Shown here: positions 52,809 through 61,345 of the stretch, in pieces
How positions within the stretch are numbered: position 1 is the first letter of the stretch
Layout of the letters: every line of letters starts with the position of its first letter
Source of the DNA: Halomicroarcula saliterrae
Lineage (GTDB): Archaea > Halobacteriota > Halobacteria > Halobacteriales > Haloarculaceae
Length of the DNA stretch: 64,000 bases
Assembly: GCF_031624395.1 (NCBI RefSeq)
Contig: NZ_JAMQON010000007.1
Location: 62,001 to 126,000, forward strand
Reading direction: 5' to 3'
Notes under the pieces: generated by a model
Told to the model about the DNA's origin: nothing
Seen by the model: the letters and a program-made list of their open reading frames with translations, nothing else
Database searches by the model: none
Translations under genes and position numbers: made by a program

Positions 52809-53687
52809 TTAGGCGTTGACGTCTTCTAGGTGCCGGCTCGCAACGACCTGTCCGGTCGGCGTGAGCGTCGGGCCGTCGGCGCCGTCCTGGACGAGCCCGT
52901 CCTCCGCTAGGTCCTGCAACAGCATGGACACCTCCGAGGAGTCTTTCCCGAGGATAGAGGCCAGCGGCATCCCGTCCATATCGCCGGTGGAGTAGATGGC
53001 GACGAGCACCTCCTTTTTGCCCTTCGTGAGCTCTATCTTCCGGAGTTGCTCCATCAGGTCGGAGTACTCCCGGCGCAGATAGCGCCCGAGGATGGACATC
53101 TTCCGGCTGGTGGCCAGCGCCGCCTCCGTCGTCACGGCGGTGCCGTCCATCATGTGCCGGACGACCAGCACCGGTCGGTCGGCGCCGTGTATCTCCCGCG
53201 TGGTCCGCTCGAAGTCCGAGACGGTCTGGAGTTCGACGACGAAGCTGCCGTCGTCGCGGCGGAACTCGACGGAGCCGGGTTTGAGAAAGAGGTTCGCGCG
53301 GCGGAACCCCTCGTCGGTGACGCGGCCACCGACGCGAGCGCGCTCCCTGACCGTCGTCTCGGTGCCGTTGACGATGGCTTTGAACAGGACGGTGCCGAAC
53401 TTCTCGATTTTCTCGTCGTCGGCCTCGATGCCGGCGACGAGTCGTTTGCCCGACTTCTCGAAGGCGATGGTCACCGTCGACTGGAAGAACTCGCCCAGGT
53501 CCGGCGGCACCTGGCCGATGGCGATATCGAAGATGGACTCCAGCGGAATCGTCAGCTTGTCCTCCTCGCTTGCGGCCAGCACCAGCCGCTTCTGGGAGAG
53601 GACGACGCGACCCTTGATGGGGTCGCTGCGGCTGGCCACCTCGGAGTTGAACTGGCCGACGAAGTCAGCGATGACGGATTCCGACAC
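52809..53687 (-). CDS. cheF2: CheF2, Che-archaellum connector paralog (DUF439)
   Basis: A 292-residue CheF-family protein, initiated at the GTG at 53687 (SESVIADFVGQFNSEVA), which fits family length better than the longer frame to 53738. It shares with CheF1 the pattern KGRVVLSQKRLVLAASEEDK, DRPVLVVRHMMDGTAV and a winged-helix end (KKEVLVAIYSTGDMDGMPLA). It sits outside the che block, 5.5 kb from cheF1. Confidence 0.85.
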   Translation of the reverse strand: MSESVIADFVGQFNSEVASRSDPIKGRVVLSQKRLVLAASEEDKLTIPLESIFDIAIGQVPPDLGEFFQSTVTIAFEKSGKRLVAGIEADDEKIEKFGTVLFKAIVNGTETTVRERARVGGRVTDEGFRRANLFLKPGSVEFRRDDGSFVVELQTVSDFERTTREIHGADRPVLVVRHMMDGTAVTTEAALATSRKMSILGRYLRREYSDLMEQLRKIELTKGKKEVLVAIYSTGDMDGMPLASILGKDSSEVSMLLQDLAEDGLVQDGADGPTLTPTGQVVASRHLEDVNA

Positions 53688-53782
53688 GGTGGCGTTGCTA
53701 CAGTCGCCCGGATATTGAGCGTTTCGCGCGAGTATCATCTGGAAAAACCGGGCTGTCGGTCACGGCCCAGACACCGACGCGC

Positions 53783-54211
53783 TCAGCCGTCGAGGTCGCT
53801 GGCGATGTCCGACAGGCTGGAGTCGGGGGCGTCGGTCGCGGTGTAGACGACCCGGGTCCCGGGCGTGCGCAGCCCGTACTGATGGCCCGCAGTGACGACG
53901 TCGAGGTGGGCCGACCCGCCGACCGAGACGGTGGCGTCGGCGACCCACTCGGCGAGGCGGTTCTCCCCGTCGCGTTCGCGGGCCAGCCGGCGGTTGTCAG
54001 CGGCGTGAGTGATGACCGTCTCGCCCTCGATGCTGGTCTCGACGCGGGCCTCGTAGTCGTCCCCGTCCAGCGCGAGCGTGACGACGGCGCCGTCGCTCAG
54101 GCCGAGGTCGTCGGGGAGGACGACGCGGGGACGGCCGGTCCGACCGACGGCTTCGATGGGGACACGGTGGGTGTCGACCGCGTCGTGGTCGCTTGGGACA
54201 CGTTCGCTCAT
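53783..54211 (-). CDS. Conserved haloarchaeal hypothetical protein
   Basis: A 142-residue protein from the ATG at 54211 (MSERVPSDHDAVDTHRVPI). It is beta-rich, with RPRVVLPDDLGLSDGAVVTLAL reminiscent of AbrB-like or swapped-hairpin N-terminal halves, and LDVVTAGHQYGLRTPGTRVV. No catalytic motif is recognised. It is on the same strand as S6e, 64 nt downstream of it. Confidence 0.7.
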   Translation of the reverse strand: MSERVPSDHDAVDTHRVPIEAVGRTGRPRVVLPDDLGLSDGAVVTLALDGDDYEARVETSIEGETVITHAADNRRLARERDGENRLAEWVADATVSVGGSAHLDVVTAGHQYGLRTPGTRVVYTATDAPDSSLSDIASDLDG

Positions 54212-54275
54212 GGGAATTGTCGTAACGGGGTCGCTACGGGGCGACACGGTGCTGGACTGCCTACGACGGTGGCGC

Positions 54276-54662
54276 TCACTCGTCGTCGGCGAGCAGCTCC
54301 TCGACGTCCTCGCTACCGCGACCGACGATTTTGGCGTTGATCTGGCGGGTCTCGTCGCTGACCTCGCGGCCGCGGATGGTGATTCGCTTGCGCTCGCCGT
54401 CGGTGGTCGGCTCGAAGCCGATGCCGCCGTCGGACATGATGGACTTCGTCTGGACGCCGCGGACGTCGGGGCGCATCGGTCGGCCGGCCGTGTCGGAGCC
54501 GCCGGTCAGTTCGACCGTGTAGCCGTCGAGGCCGACGGCGCCGGCGTCGACCTCGTCGCCGAGTTCGCGACCGATGAATCGGTTGGCGTCCTGTCCGTCG
54601 ATGTCGATCTGGTAGGTGTGGCCGCTCTCCGGATCGGAGACGGCGACCGTGAATTCAGCCAT
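54276..54662 (-). CDS. rps6e: 30S ribosomal protein S6e
   Basis: A 128-residue archaeal ribosomal protein S6e: [37 protein letters not shown] and [18 protein letters not shown] are the conserved lines. The eukaryotic C-terminal extension is absent, as in all archaea. Confidence 0.96.
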   Translation of the reverse strand: MAEFTVAVSDPESGHTYQIDIDGQDANRFIGRELGDEVDAGAVGLDGYTVELTGGSDTAGRPMRPDVRGVQTKSIMSDGGIGFEPTTDGERKRITIRGREVSDETRQINAKIVGRGSEDVEELLADDE

Positions 54663-54734
54663 ACGTCAGTTCAATCAATCGCGCTTCAAAAACGCATCGA
54701 AGCGTCGGTCCGAGCAGTTCGGGGCCTGTTGCAT

Positions 54735-54777
54735 GATATATAATGTTAGTTTGGCGAGTTTACTGCTAACTAGTTAG
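54735..54777. promoter_or_regulatory. Divergent promoter region with a 12-bp palindrome
   Basis: Between S6e and the small plus-strand gene: the TATA-like GATATATAATG at 54735-54745, and the perfect palindrome CTAACTAGTTAG at 54766-54777, about 20 nt past the TATA element on the plus strand. An operator role is inference. Confidence 0.5.
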
Positions 54778-54818
54778 GTAGTGCGCACAGCCATCCGTAG
54801 TTCGATGGAATAGATACG

Positions 54819-55094
54819 ATGACCAAGACGAACCCACGCGAGCCGGACGCGACGACCCTCGGAACCTCCCTGACGACGCTGTCGGCCTCTGCCGACGGGC
54901 TGAGCCGGAGTGTGACGGCGCTGAACCGCGCGATGGACGACCTGCAACTCTCGACGGAGCGCTGGAGCGAACGCCAGCGGGTCGCCTCCGAGTCGCTGTC
55001 CCGCGCGGCCGACAGTCTGGGGACGGTGTCGGCAGGCGAGCCCGACGCCGCCGCCGAATCGGCGTCGGACGGGTTCGCCCCGGCCGACGACTGA
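54819..55094 (+). CDS. Small coiled-coil hypothetical protein
   Basis: A 91-residue acidic protein with a central helix of heptad character (LSRSVTALNRAMDDLQLSTE) and a disordered Ala/Glu/Asp tail. No domain is recognised. The start ATG at 54819 follows the palindrome-bearing promoter region. Confidence 0.65.
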   Translation: MTKTNPREPDATTLGTSLTTLSASADGLSRSVTALNRAMDDLQLSTERWSERQRVASESLSRAADSLGTVSAGEPDAAAESASDGFAPADD

Positions 55095-55105
55095 GCCGCG
55101 ACCGT

Positions 55106-55528
55106 CTACGTGTCTGCAGCGACGACGGTGCTCACGCGAGCGTTCTCCTTGAGTTCGATCCCGGCGCCGCCGACCGACAGCGGGACTCTCGGCAGTTCGG
55201 CGACGTGCAGCGTCGGATGCGTGGCCCCGCGTTCGAGCAGCGCCGTCCGCGGCTGGAGGGTGACCGTCGCCTCGCCGGTGAGCGATTCGTTGAACTCGAC
55301 GAGATACTGGCCGGCGCTCAGTGACCACCACTCGTAATCGTCGTCCGGGTCACGCTTGTCGGCGTCGTGTGGCACCGTCCCCGCGGCTTCGAGTTCGCCG
55401 CCGCCGAAGTCTACGTGGCCGGGTTCGACCACCTCGAACACCTCGGCGACGGTCAGGTCGAACCCCGAGTCCGTGTCCTGGGACGGTTCGTGGACGATGT
55501 CGGTGACGTAGTCGCTGAGTCCGGACAT
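55106..55528 (-). CDS. dCTP deaminase/dUTPase-fold protein
   Basis: A 140-residue protein from the ATG at 55528 (MSGLSDYVTDIVHEPS). The C-terminal two thirds has the dUTPase/dCTP deaminase pattern: AGQYLVEFNESLTGEATVTL, QPRTALLERGATHPTLHVAEL and GGAGIELKENARVS. The usual catalytic signature of true dut (as at 21.1 kb) is only partly retained, so the activity is uncertain. Confidence 0.75.
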   Translation of the reverse strand: MSGLSDYVTDIVHEPSQDTDSGFDLTVAEVFEVVEPGHVDFGGGELEAAGTVPHDADKRDPDDDYEWWSLSAGQYLVEFNESLTGEATVTLQPRTALLERGATHPTLHVAELPRVPLSVGGAGIELKENARVSTVVAADT

Positions 55529-55582
55529 ACTCCCGGCTTCCGGCGCGCGGGCCAAAACTGTGGGGGCGACCGGGCTCCCCGC

Positions 55583-57415
55583 TCAGTCGTCGGCTGGACT
55601 GGGCGGGGTCTCCGAGCGCTCGTCGGCGACTTCGACGAGCGGATTCGTGACGGTCCCGTGTGTCGCCGCGTGGGGCCGTCCCGGCGCGTCACCGTAGCCG
55701 GACTCGAACAACCGATTGCGGTTGAGCGTCAGCTTGGTGAACTCCGGCTGGAACAGGTCGAACAGCTCGAACCGGTCTTCGAGTTCGGGGAACGACGCCT
55801 GGTAGTCGTGGACGGTGGCCCGGGCGTGTCCCCAGAACTCGGTCTCGGGGTACCCCTCGTGGGTCGCGAGGATGTCGGCGACGTACCGGAGCACACAGAC
55901 GAACAACCCACAGAAGACGAACTGACAGAGCCCCTCCGGTGGCTCCGTCCGGAGCACGTCCGACAGCTCGTCCGGAAGCGCGTCGAGCTCGTCGAGGGGC
56001 TGGTCGCTGACGTTCACGTCGTCGACGAAGTCCTTGACGCCGAGCCGGGACGGGAGACCGTCCTCGACGACGAGTATCGTGTTCTGTCCGTGCGGCGAGA
56101 ACACCGTTCCGTAGCGATAGAGGAAGTGCAACAGCGGCGGGAGCACGGTGTCGAAGAAGGCGGCCACCCACTCGTCGGTGGTCGCCCCGGACTGCTCGAC
56201 GAGACGGGCGATGTAGGGCCGGCCCTCCCCGTCGACGTGGAGCAGCGCAGCGAGCGTTATCGCCCGCTCGTCGTCTTCGAGGAACGTGTAGATGGACTCG
56301 CGCCAGATTGCGCCCAGCAGCTCGTGGTACTGGTAGGGCGAGCCGTCGATGTCGGTGAACTCCCCGTGGTCGTAGTTGATGCCGGCTATCTCGCCGGGCA
56401 GAATCAGGCCCTCGTCCTGCAGGAACTGGTCGTCTTCGTAGATGCCGTGGATGTACTCGGTGACGGTCGGCGCGACCTCCGTCCGTTCGCCGGGGAGCCC
56501 GCGCCAGACGAGCGTGTTGTGGATGCGCATCGGCACCTTCACGTGGTGTTTCGAGTCGTCGTCGACGTTGACGAACGTCCGGACCGACTGCTGTGGGAGG
56601 TACGCGTCGGGCCCCTCGCCCAGCGGGACGATGTCGTCGGCCGCGATGTCGCCGGGGAACAGCGGGACGATGCTGTTGTCCCACTGCCAGTCGTGGACGG
56701 GCACGAGATAGTAGGCGTCGGGGTCGAGCCCGCGGTCCGAGAGCCGGTCGCGGAACTGGTCGTAGGCCGCGCCGAGCTCCCCGCGGACGAGCGAGTCGTG
56801 GTCGACCGACTCGGTGCCGGCGAACGTGGCCTTTCGCTTCCGGACGGCGACCCACGACAGGGTGACGGGCTCTTTCTGTTCCGGGGCGTAGTCGCGGTAG
56901 TCGTCGTACCCCCAGCCCAGACGGCCCTTGTTGTAGGTTATCCACGGGTGGCCCGTCATCTCGCCTTCCAGACGGGCGTAGTCGAGGTCGAGCGGGTCGA
57001 ACCCCTCGCGGTCGCGTCGCCGGGCCTCGATGTGGGCGTCGGCCAGCAGCGTCCGCCTGAACTCCCGGAGCAGGTTCCCCTCTGTGAGGCCGTCCAGGGC
57101 CGTCGACTCGCCGATGTCCCGGAGCAGGGTCGTCGGGTCCTCGACCGCCACCCAGCCGTCCTCGCCCCGCCGTTCGACGGTGTCGCCGTCGACGGAGAGG
57201 CTGTCGAGCAGCCGTTCGGTCGCGGTAAAGCGGTAGCTCGCCTCGCCGAGGTCGAACCGGTACCTGGCGGCGTCCTCGCCGGCGTCGACCTTCCGCGGCG
57301 TGAGTATCTCCTCGTAACTGAACTCCTCGACCATCTTCGTCAGGAGCCGTCTCTGGACGGTCCGCCAGACGTCCTCGTCGAGTGCGTCGCGCAGTCGGGT
57401 GTCGTGTGGATTCAT
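55583..57415 (-). CDS. iucC: Siderophore synthetase, IucA/IucC family (IucC-like)
   Basis: NIS synthetase that condenses citrate or a citrate half-amide with an N-hydroxylated, acetylated diamine, probably the last step to a schizokinen-type siderophore. The 610 residues have the ATP/carboxylate site EGEMTGHPWITYNKGRLGW, then SPHGQNTILV, KDFVDDVNVS, and the C-terminal FhuF-like LFQPEFTKLTLNRNRL. It is the last gene of the operon; its ATG overlaps the iucD stop. Confidence 0.93.
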   Translation of the reverse strand: MNPHDTRLRDALDEDVWRTVQRRLLTKMVEEFSYEEILTPRKVDAGEDAARYRFDLGEASYRFTATERLLDSLSVDGDTVERRGEDGWVAVEDPTTLLRDIGESTALDGLTEGNLLREFRRTLLADAHIEARRRDREGFDPLDLDYARLEGEMTGHPWITYNKGRLGWGYDDYRDYAPEQKEPVTLSWVAVRKRKATFAGTESVDHDSLVRGELGAAYDQFRDRLSDRGLDPDAYYLVPVHDWQWDNSIVPLFPGDIAADDIVPLGEGPDAYLPQQSVRTFVNVDDDSKHHVKVPMRIHNTLVWRGLPGERTEVAPTVTEYIHGIYEDDQFLQDEGLILPGEIAGINYDHGEFTDIDGSPYQYHELLGAIWRESIYTFLEDDERAITLAALLHVDGEGRPYIARLVEQSGATTDEWVAAFFDTVLPPLLHFLYRYGTVFSPHGQNTILVVEDGLPSRLGVKDFVDDVNVSDQPLDELDALPDELSDVLRTEPPEGLCQFVFCGLFVCVLRYVADILATHEGYPETEFWGHARATVHDYQASFPELEDRFELFDLFQPEFTKLTLNRNRLFESGYGDAPGRPHAATHGTVTNPLVEVADERSETPPSPADD

Positions 57416-58776
57416 TGCTGGGTGGGTTTCGGTGGCTGCTCCGGCCCGCGGCGCGAGGCCCCGGGCGCGTGGTTCAGGAACTGTTCGACGGCGAAGTCCT
57501 GGAAGACGGTGTCAGTGTCCTCGGGATAGCGGGTCTCGCCGAGCAGGCGGTTGACGAAGGTCGCGTTCCGGTCACAGCCGAGCCCGAGGTCCGGGACGCC
57601 GACGCCGTGAGTGTGGAGCTCCGCGTTCTGCAGGAACACGTCCCCGGCGACGTCGACGTCCAGCCGGTGGTCCGCGAGCACCTCGAAGCGGCCCCTGTCG
57701 TCCCAGTTGATACGCTCGGCCAGCGGGTCGAGAAACTCCGGGACCGGGCGTTCGTAGCCGGTGCCCAGCACGACGACCTCGCTCTCGTGGACGAACGACT
57801 CCTCGGCCTGCCACTGGTGGCAGTCCAGCGCGTAGGTGTCGTCGAGCGCCTCGATATCCCCCACCTCCGTCATCGCGAACAGTCCCACGTCGGGTTCGCG
57901 GTCGCCGATGGAGCGCCGGTAGAGCAGGTCGTATATCTCGGCGCTGGTCCCCGGATCCACTCCCTTGTAGAGGATGTCCTGATCGGGGATGAGCTCGTCT
58001 TTCCGCCCCTGTGGGAGGTCGTAGACGTAGCGCTCGTACTCCGGCGTGAAGTGCTGGAGCCCGAGCTTCGAGTACTCCATCGGGAAGAAGCCGTCCGAGC
58101 GGGTGAGCCAGTCCAGCCGGTAGTCGTGGTCGGCCTGGCGCTGAAGCAGGTCCTGGAACACTTCGGCGGCGCTCTGGCCCGACCCGACGACCGTCACCGA
58201 CTCGGCGTCCAGAACGCGGTCCCGGCGGTGGCGGTATCTGGCGGTGTGGAACACGTCGCTGTCGGGGTGGCCCTGTAACGGCTCGGGAACCTGTGGCCGC
58301 GAACCGATACCGAGCGAGAGGTTTCGCGCCCGGTACTCGTCGCGTTCGTCGGTCCGCGGGTCGCGGGTCGTGACCACGAACTGGTCGGCGTCGTCGTCCC
58401 AGCGAACCGCAGTCACTTCCCGGCTGAACTGACAGCTGTCGAGCCGGTCCGTGACCCAGCGGAGGTAGTCGTCGTACTCCTTCCGGGGCGTCTGGAACGT
58501 CTCGTAGAAGTAGAACTCGTAGATGCGGCCGGTCTCCCGGAGGTAGTTGAGGTAGCTGTACGGGTTCGTCGGGTCCGCGAGCGTCACGAGGTCGGCCAGG
58601 AACGGGACCTCCAGCGTCGCGCCGTCGAGCAACATCCCCTCGTGCCAGTGGAACTCCGCGTCCCGTTCGAGGAACACGGCGTCGAGCGCCGCCTCGACAC
58701 CGTCGAGGAGGGCTGCCAGTCCGAGGTTGAACGGCCCGATACCGACGCCGAGGACGTCGTGGACGGGCTCACTCAT
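57412..58776 (-). CDS. iucD: L-lysine/diamine N-monooxygenase (IucD/SidA type)
   Basis: FAD- and NADPH-dependent N-hydroxylase of 454 residues from the ATG at 58776 (MSEPVHDVLGVGIGPFNLGL). The FAD fold is GVGIGPFNLGLAALLDG, the NADPH site is VTVVGSGQSAAEVFQDLL, and the late ATGYERP-like motif appears as VLGTGYERPVPEFL. With the dat and ddc products the substrate is probably 1,3-diaminopropane. It overlaps iucB by 8 bases. Confidence 0.92.
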   Translation of the reverse strand: MSEPVHDVLGVGIGPFNLGLAALLDGVEAALDAVFLERDAEFHWHEGMLLDGATLEVPFLADLVTLADPTNPYSYLNYLRETGRIYEFYFYETFQTPRKEYDDYLRWVTDRLDSCQFSREVTAVRWDDDADQFVVTTRDPRTDERDEYRARNLSLGIGSRPQVPEPLQGHPDSDVFHTARYRHRRDRVLDAESVTVVGSGQSAAEVFQDLLQRQADHDYRLDWLTRSDGFFPMEYSKLGLQHFTPEYERYVYDLPQGRKDELIPDQDILYKGVDPGTSAEIYDLLYRRSIGDREPDVGLFAMTEVGDIEALDDTYALDCHQWQAEESFVHESEVVVLGTGYERPVPEFLDPLAERINWDDRGRFEVLADHRLDVDVAGDVFLQNAELHTHGVGVPDLGLGCDRNATFVNRLLGETRYPEDTDTVFQDFAVEQFLNHAPGASRRGPEQPPKPTQQ

Positions 58777-59404
58777 CGGCGGCCACCACCTGCGTGGGGC
58801 GGGCCGTCGGGTCGCCGACGACCTCGCGCTCGAAGCGGTCGCGGTCACAGACCAGCAGCGTCGCCTCCTTCTCGGCCTCGTCGAAGTAGAACTGGTCGCG
58901 TCGCTCGAAGCCACACTGCTCGAAGACGTGGACGACCCGGTCGTTGCGGGCGTCCGGTTCCGCGATGACCCGCTCGGTGTCGGGGTGTCGGAACTGCATG
59001 GCGACGACGGCCCGCAGCAGCGACGCGGCGTACCCCTGTCCGAGGTACTCCTCGGGGCCGATGAGCAGGTGGACGCCCTGGTCGCTGGGGTCGGCGTCGT
59101 AGTGGGCGGCCACGTCGTCCTCGGCGGCCCAGTAACACTCCCAGTAGCTCATCGGGACGTGGTCGAGACAGCCGACGTAGGGCGTCAGGTGGTCGTCTGC
59201 GAGCTTCGATTCGAGTTCCGCCCGGAACGCCGGCAGCGGCAGGTCGAGCTGCCAGTACGGTTTGACGTGGTCGCTCCCGAGCCAGGCGTGGAGCCGGCCG
59301 AGGTCGGAGAGACTCGCCTGACGGAGCGATATCTGTCGGTCGATACTGCGGTCGTAGGTCTGGTAGTCGTAGTCGGCCGCGACTGTCGCGTCTGGTCCTG
59401 TCAT
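58769..59404 (-). CDS. iucB: Siderophore acetyltransferase (IucB-type GNAT)
   Basis: A 211-residue GNAT protein that acetylates the hydroxylamine to form the hydroxamate. It starts MTGPDATVAADYDYQTYDRS at 59404. The IucB pattern includes VPMSYWECYWAAEDDVAAHY, the acetyl-CoA loop IGPEEYLGQGYAASLLRAV, and DARNDRVVHVFEQCGFERRD. It is coupled to iucA (ATGA) and iucD. Confidence 0.9.
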   Translation of the reverse strand: MTGPDATVAADYDYQTYDRSIDRQISLRQASLSDLGRLHAWLGSDHVKPYWQLDLPLPAFRAELESKLADDHLTPYVGCLDHVPMSYWECYWAAEDDVAAHYDADPSDQGVHLLIGPEEYLGQGYAASLLRAVVAMQFRHPDTERVIAEPDARNDRVVHVFEQCGFERRDQFYFDEAEKEATLLVCDRDRFEREVVGDPTARPTQVVAADE

Positions 59405-61203
59405 GTGTCGAGTGCGGTGACGAGCGGGTTGGTGACGTCCGTGTAGACGGACTGGTTCTCGATGTCGTTCTCCAGTTCGTCCAGCCCCCGGAACCGCGTC
59501 AGCAGGTTCGCCTTGCAGGGGACTGTGGGCGATTCGAGCAGCGGGGCAAGCAGCGTCGAGGAGTCGCGGTCGTACCGGTCGCGGGCGCGTTCCAGTTCGG
59601 TCCGGAGCACGCCGAGTAAGTCGCGTTCGTCGACCAGCCCGGCCGTCCCGAAGGCGTTGACCACGTCGATGGCGTTGTTCAGGATGACGTAGTAGCGGAG
59701 CCGCTCGTCGGCCACGCTGTCGGCACAGATGGTCTCCGCGCGCTCGCCGACGCCGGGCAGGTACGAGTCGACGTCGGGGTAGGGCGACTCGGGGAAGTAA
59801 AAGCCCTGATTGTCGCGGTAGCGGAACTCGCTGGGATACCCCTCGGCGTCGAGCGTCAGCACCGAGTTCTGCTGGTGGGCCTCGACGCCGACACCCTGGA
59901 CGAGATAGAGCCAGAGGACCGGCCGCACGCTGATTTCGAGGTACTGCCGGAACCAGTCCCTGCTGACGGCCGCGGTGTCCCGCCCCTCCCGCGCAGCGAT
60001 GTCCTCGACGAGCCGGCCCAGCCGTGACTGGCCCTCGATAGCGTCCTGGCACAGCGCGACGACGGGCGTCGAGCGGGTCGCGAGTTCGCCCCGGAACGGG
60101 TTGGTCCGCAGCGTCGTCTCCAGCCCGGATTCCTCGTCATCGCCCGCGTCGAGGGCGATATACGCCGGGTCGGGGACGATGTCGAACGCCGGGAACGCGT
60201 CGTCGAGCTCCCGGCCGAAGGCCGTATCGAGCAGCTCGGCCACCGCGACGCCGCGTTCGAGCTCCGCCCGCTTGTTCGTCCTGACGGAGTTCGTTATCGT
60301 CACCGACAGCGACGACTTCACCATGTACCGGGCGTCCTCGCTGTAGAGTGTCCGGACGGAGGTGGTCGGGGCGAACTCACGGCCGAACTGGCCGAGATAG
60401 GAGAGGTCGTCGCCGAGGTGGCGCTGGACGTGTGGCTGGTCGCGGAGGTAGTCCGCCTGCCACGGGTGGACGGGCAACAGCACGTCGTCGCCGAACTCGG
60501 CGAGGAGCCCCGCGCCGACCTCGGGGTCCTGCCCGAGCATGTCCTCGACGAGCGTCGGGGCCGAACGGGCCAGCGCGGAGCCGGTGGTCACGATGGACGG
60601 GTCGGCCGCGAAGAACGCGAGCGGGAACGACCCCCGCAGCTCCGGCGCGTAGGTCGACCGGTTCCGGTCGGCGATGCCCTGTCGGCTCTTGGGCGTCGGG
60701 TGCCGGTGGTGGCCGAAGACGAGCGCCTGCTCTGCGGCCCGGAACGAGGGCCAGGGGTCGGCCATCACGGGGTCGTCCGCACGGGCCGCGACGAAGGTCG
60801 CAGTGTTGTCCTTGCTCCGGAGGACGCGTTCGAGCAGGGCGTCGGGGACCGAGACGCCGTCACGGGACAGCGAGAGGTCGGTGATGACCATCGCGGCCAG
60901 CGTCGCGGTACTTGCCGGATAGGTGTCCCCGTCGGGGAGCCGATACCGAACGGGCGTCTCGAACAGGTGGCGCTCGGTGGGAGAGCGGTACCGCAGCGGG
61001 GCCAGCAACTCGATGTCCCGCGCCGGGAGCGTCGTCCGCAGGAGGCCGTCCGGCCCCGGGTCGACGCCGGCACGGGACTCTTCGCTGACCGTGTACTCGC
61101 CGGTCTCCCGCAGGTAGCAGTTCAGGAACGCGTGGACGGTCGCGTCGTCCGCGCGCCGCTCGGGGTCGACAGTCCGGCCGCGATGGTCGGTATCGAGGCT
61201 CAT
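59401..61203 (-). CDS. iucA: Siderophore synthetase, IucA/IucC family (IucA-like)
   Basis: A 600-residue NIS synthetase, first condensation of citrate with the hydroxamate arm. Key lines are VFGHHRHPTPKSRQGIADRN, VLLPVHPWQADYLRD, EAHQQNSVLTLDAEGYPSEF, RDNQGFYFPESPYPDVDS and the C-terminal PCKANLLTRFRGL. The ATG at 61203 is preceded by GGAGGTG inside a tandem repeat, and its first bases overlap the stop of a 20-codon ORF. Confidence 0.93.
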   Translation of the reverse strand: MSLDTDHRGRTVDPERRADDATVHAFLNCYLRETGEYTVSEESRAGVDPGPDGLLRTTLPARDIELLAPLRYRSPTERHLFETPVRYRLPDGDTYPASTATLAAMVITDLSLSRDGVSVPDALLERVLRSKDNTATFVAARADDPVMADPWPSFRAAEQALVFGHHRHPTPKSRQGIADRNRSTYAPELRGSFPLAFFAADPSIVTTGSALARSAPTLVEDMLGQDPEVGAGLLAEFGDDVLLPVHPWQADYLRDQPHVQRHLGDDLSYLGQFGREFAPTTSVRTLYSEDARYMVKSSLSVTITNSVRTNKRAELERGVAVAELLDTAFGRELDDAFPAFDIVPDPAYIALDAGDDEESGLETTLRTNPFRGELATRSTPVVALCQDAIEGQSRLGRLVEDIAAREGRDTAAVSRDWFRQYLEISVRPVLWLYLVQGVGVEAHQQNSVLTLDAEGYPSEFRYRDNQGFYFPESPYPDVDSYLPGVGERAETICADSVADERLRYYVILNNAIDVVNAFGTAGLVDERDLLGVLRTELERARDRYDRDSSTLLAPLLESPTVPCKANLLTRFRGLDELENDIENQSVYTDVTNPLVTALDT

Positions 61204-61262
61204 TCTACCACCTCCCGGCCGGCGGCGGCGCTGTCTGTCGCCGGCACTGCGTGGCAGGTCAT
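61200..61262 (-). CDS. Micro-ORF 2 between ddc and iucA (20 codons)
   Basis: Starts at the ATG at 61262 and stops at 61200, with ATGA overlaps at both ends: with micro-ORF 1 upstream and iucA downstream. The peptide begins MTCHAVPATDS and ends GREVVE. GGAGGTG stands 5 nt before its ATG. It arises from a duplicated copy of the ddc-iucA junction, so it may be a coupling device and not a functional peptide. Confidence 0.5.
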   Translation of the reverse strand: MTCHAVPATDSAAAGREVVE

Positions 61263-61345
61263 TCTGCCACCTCCCGGCCGGCGGCGACGCTGTCTGTCGC
61301 CGGCACTGCGTGGCGGTTCATTCCGCCACCTCCCGGCCGGCGACG
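61204..61345. repeat. 59-bp tandem repeat spanning the ddc-iucA junction
   Basis: Two full units (61204-61262 and 61263-61321) match at 55 of 59 positions. A partial third unit runs into the 3' end of ddc (61322-61345). The period of 59 is the 63-nt micro-ORF less its 4-nt overlap, so each copy keeps the ribosome-binding site and the stop/start overlap. Confidence 0.9.
61259..61321 (-). CDS. Micro-ORF 1 between ddc and iucA (20 codons)
   Basis: Starts at the ATG at 61321, overlapping the ddc stop, and ends with an ATGA overlap into micro-ORF 2. The peptide begins MNRHAVPATDS and ends GREVAE, the same last five residues as Ddc. A GGAGGTG lies within the end of ddc, 5 nt before the ATG. Real translation is likely from coupling; a peptide function is unproven. 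Confidence 0.5.
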   Translation of the reverse strand: MNRHAVPATDSVAAGREVAE

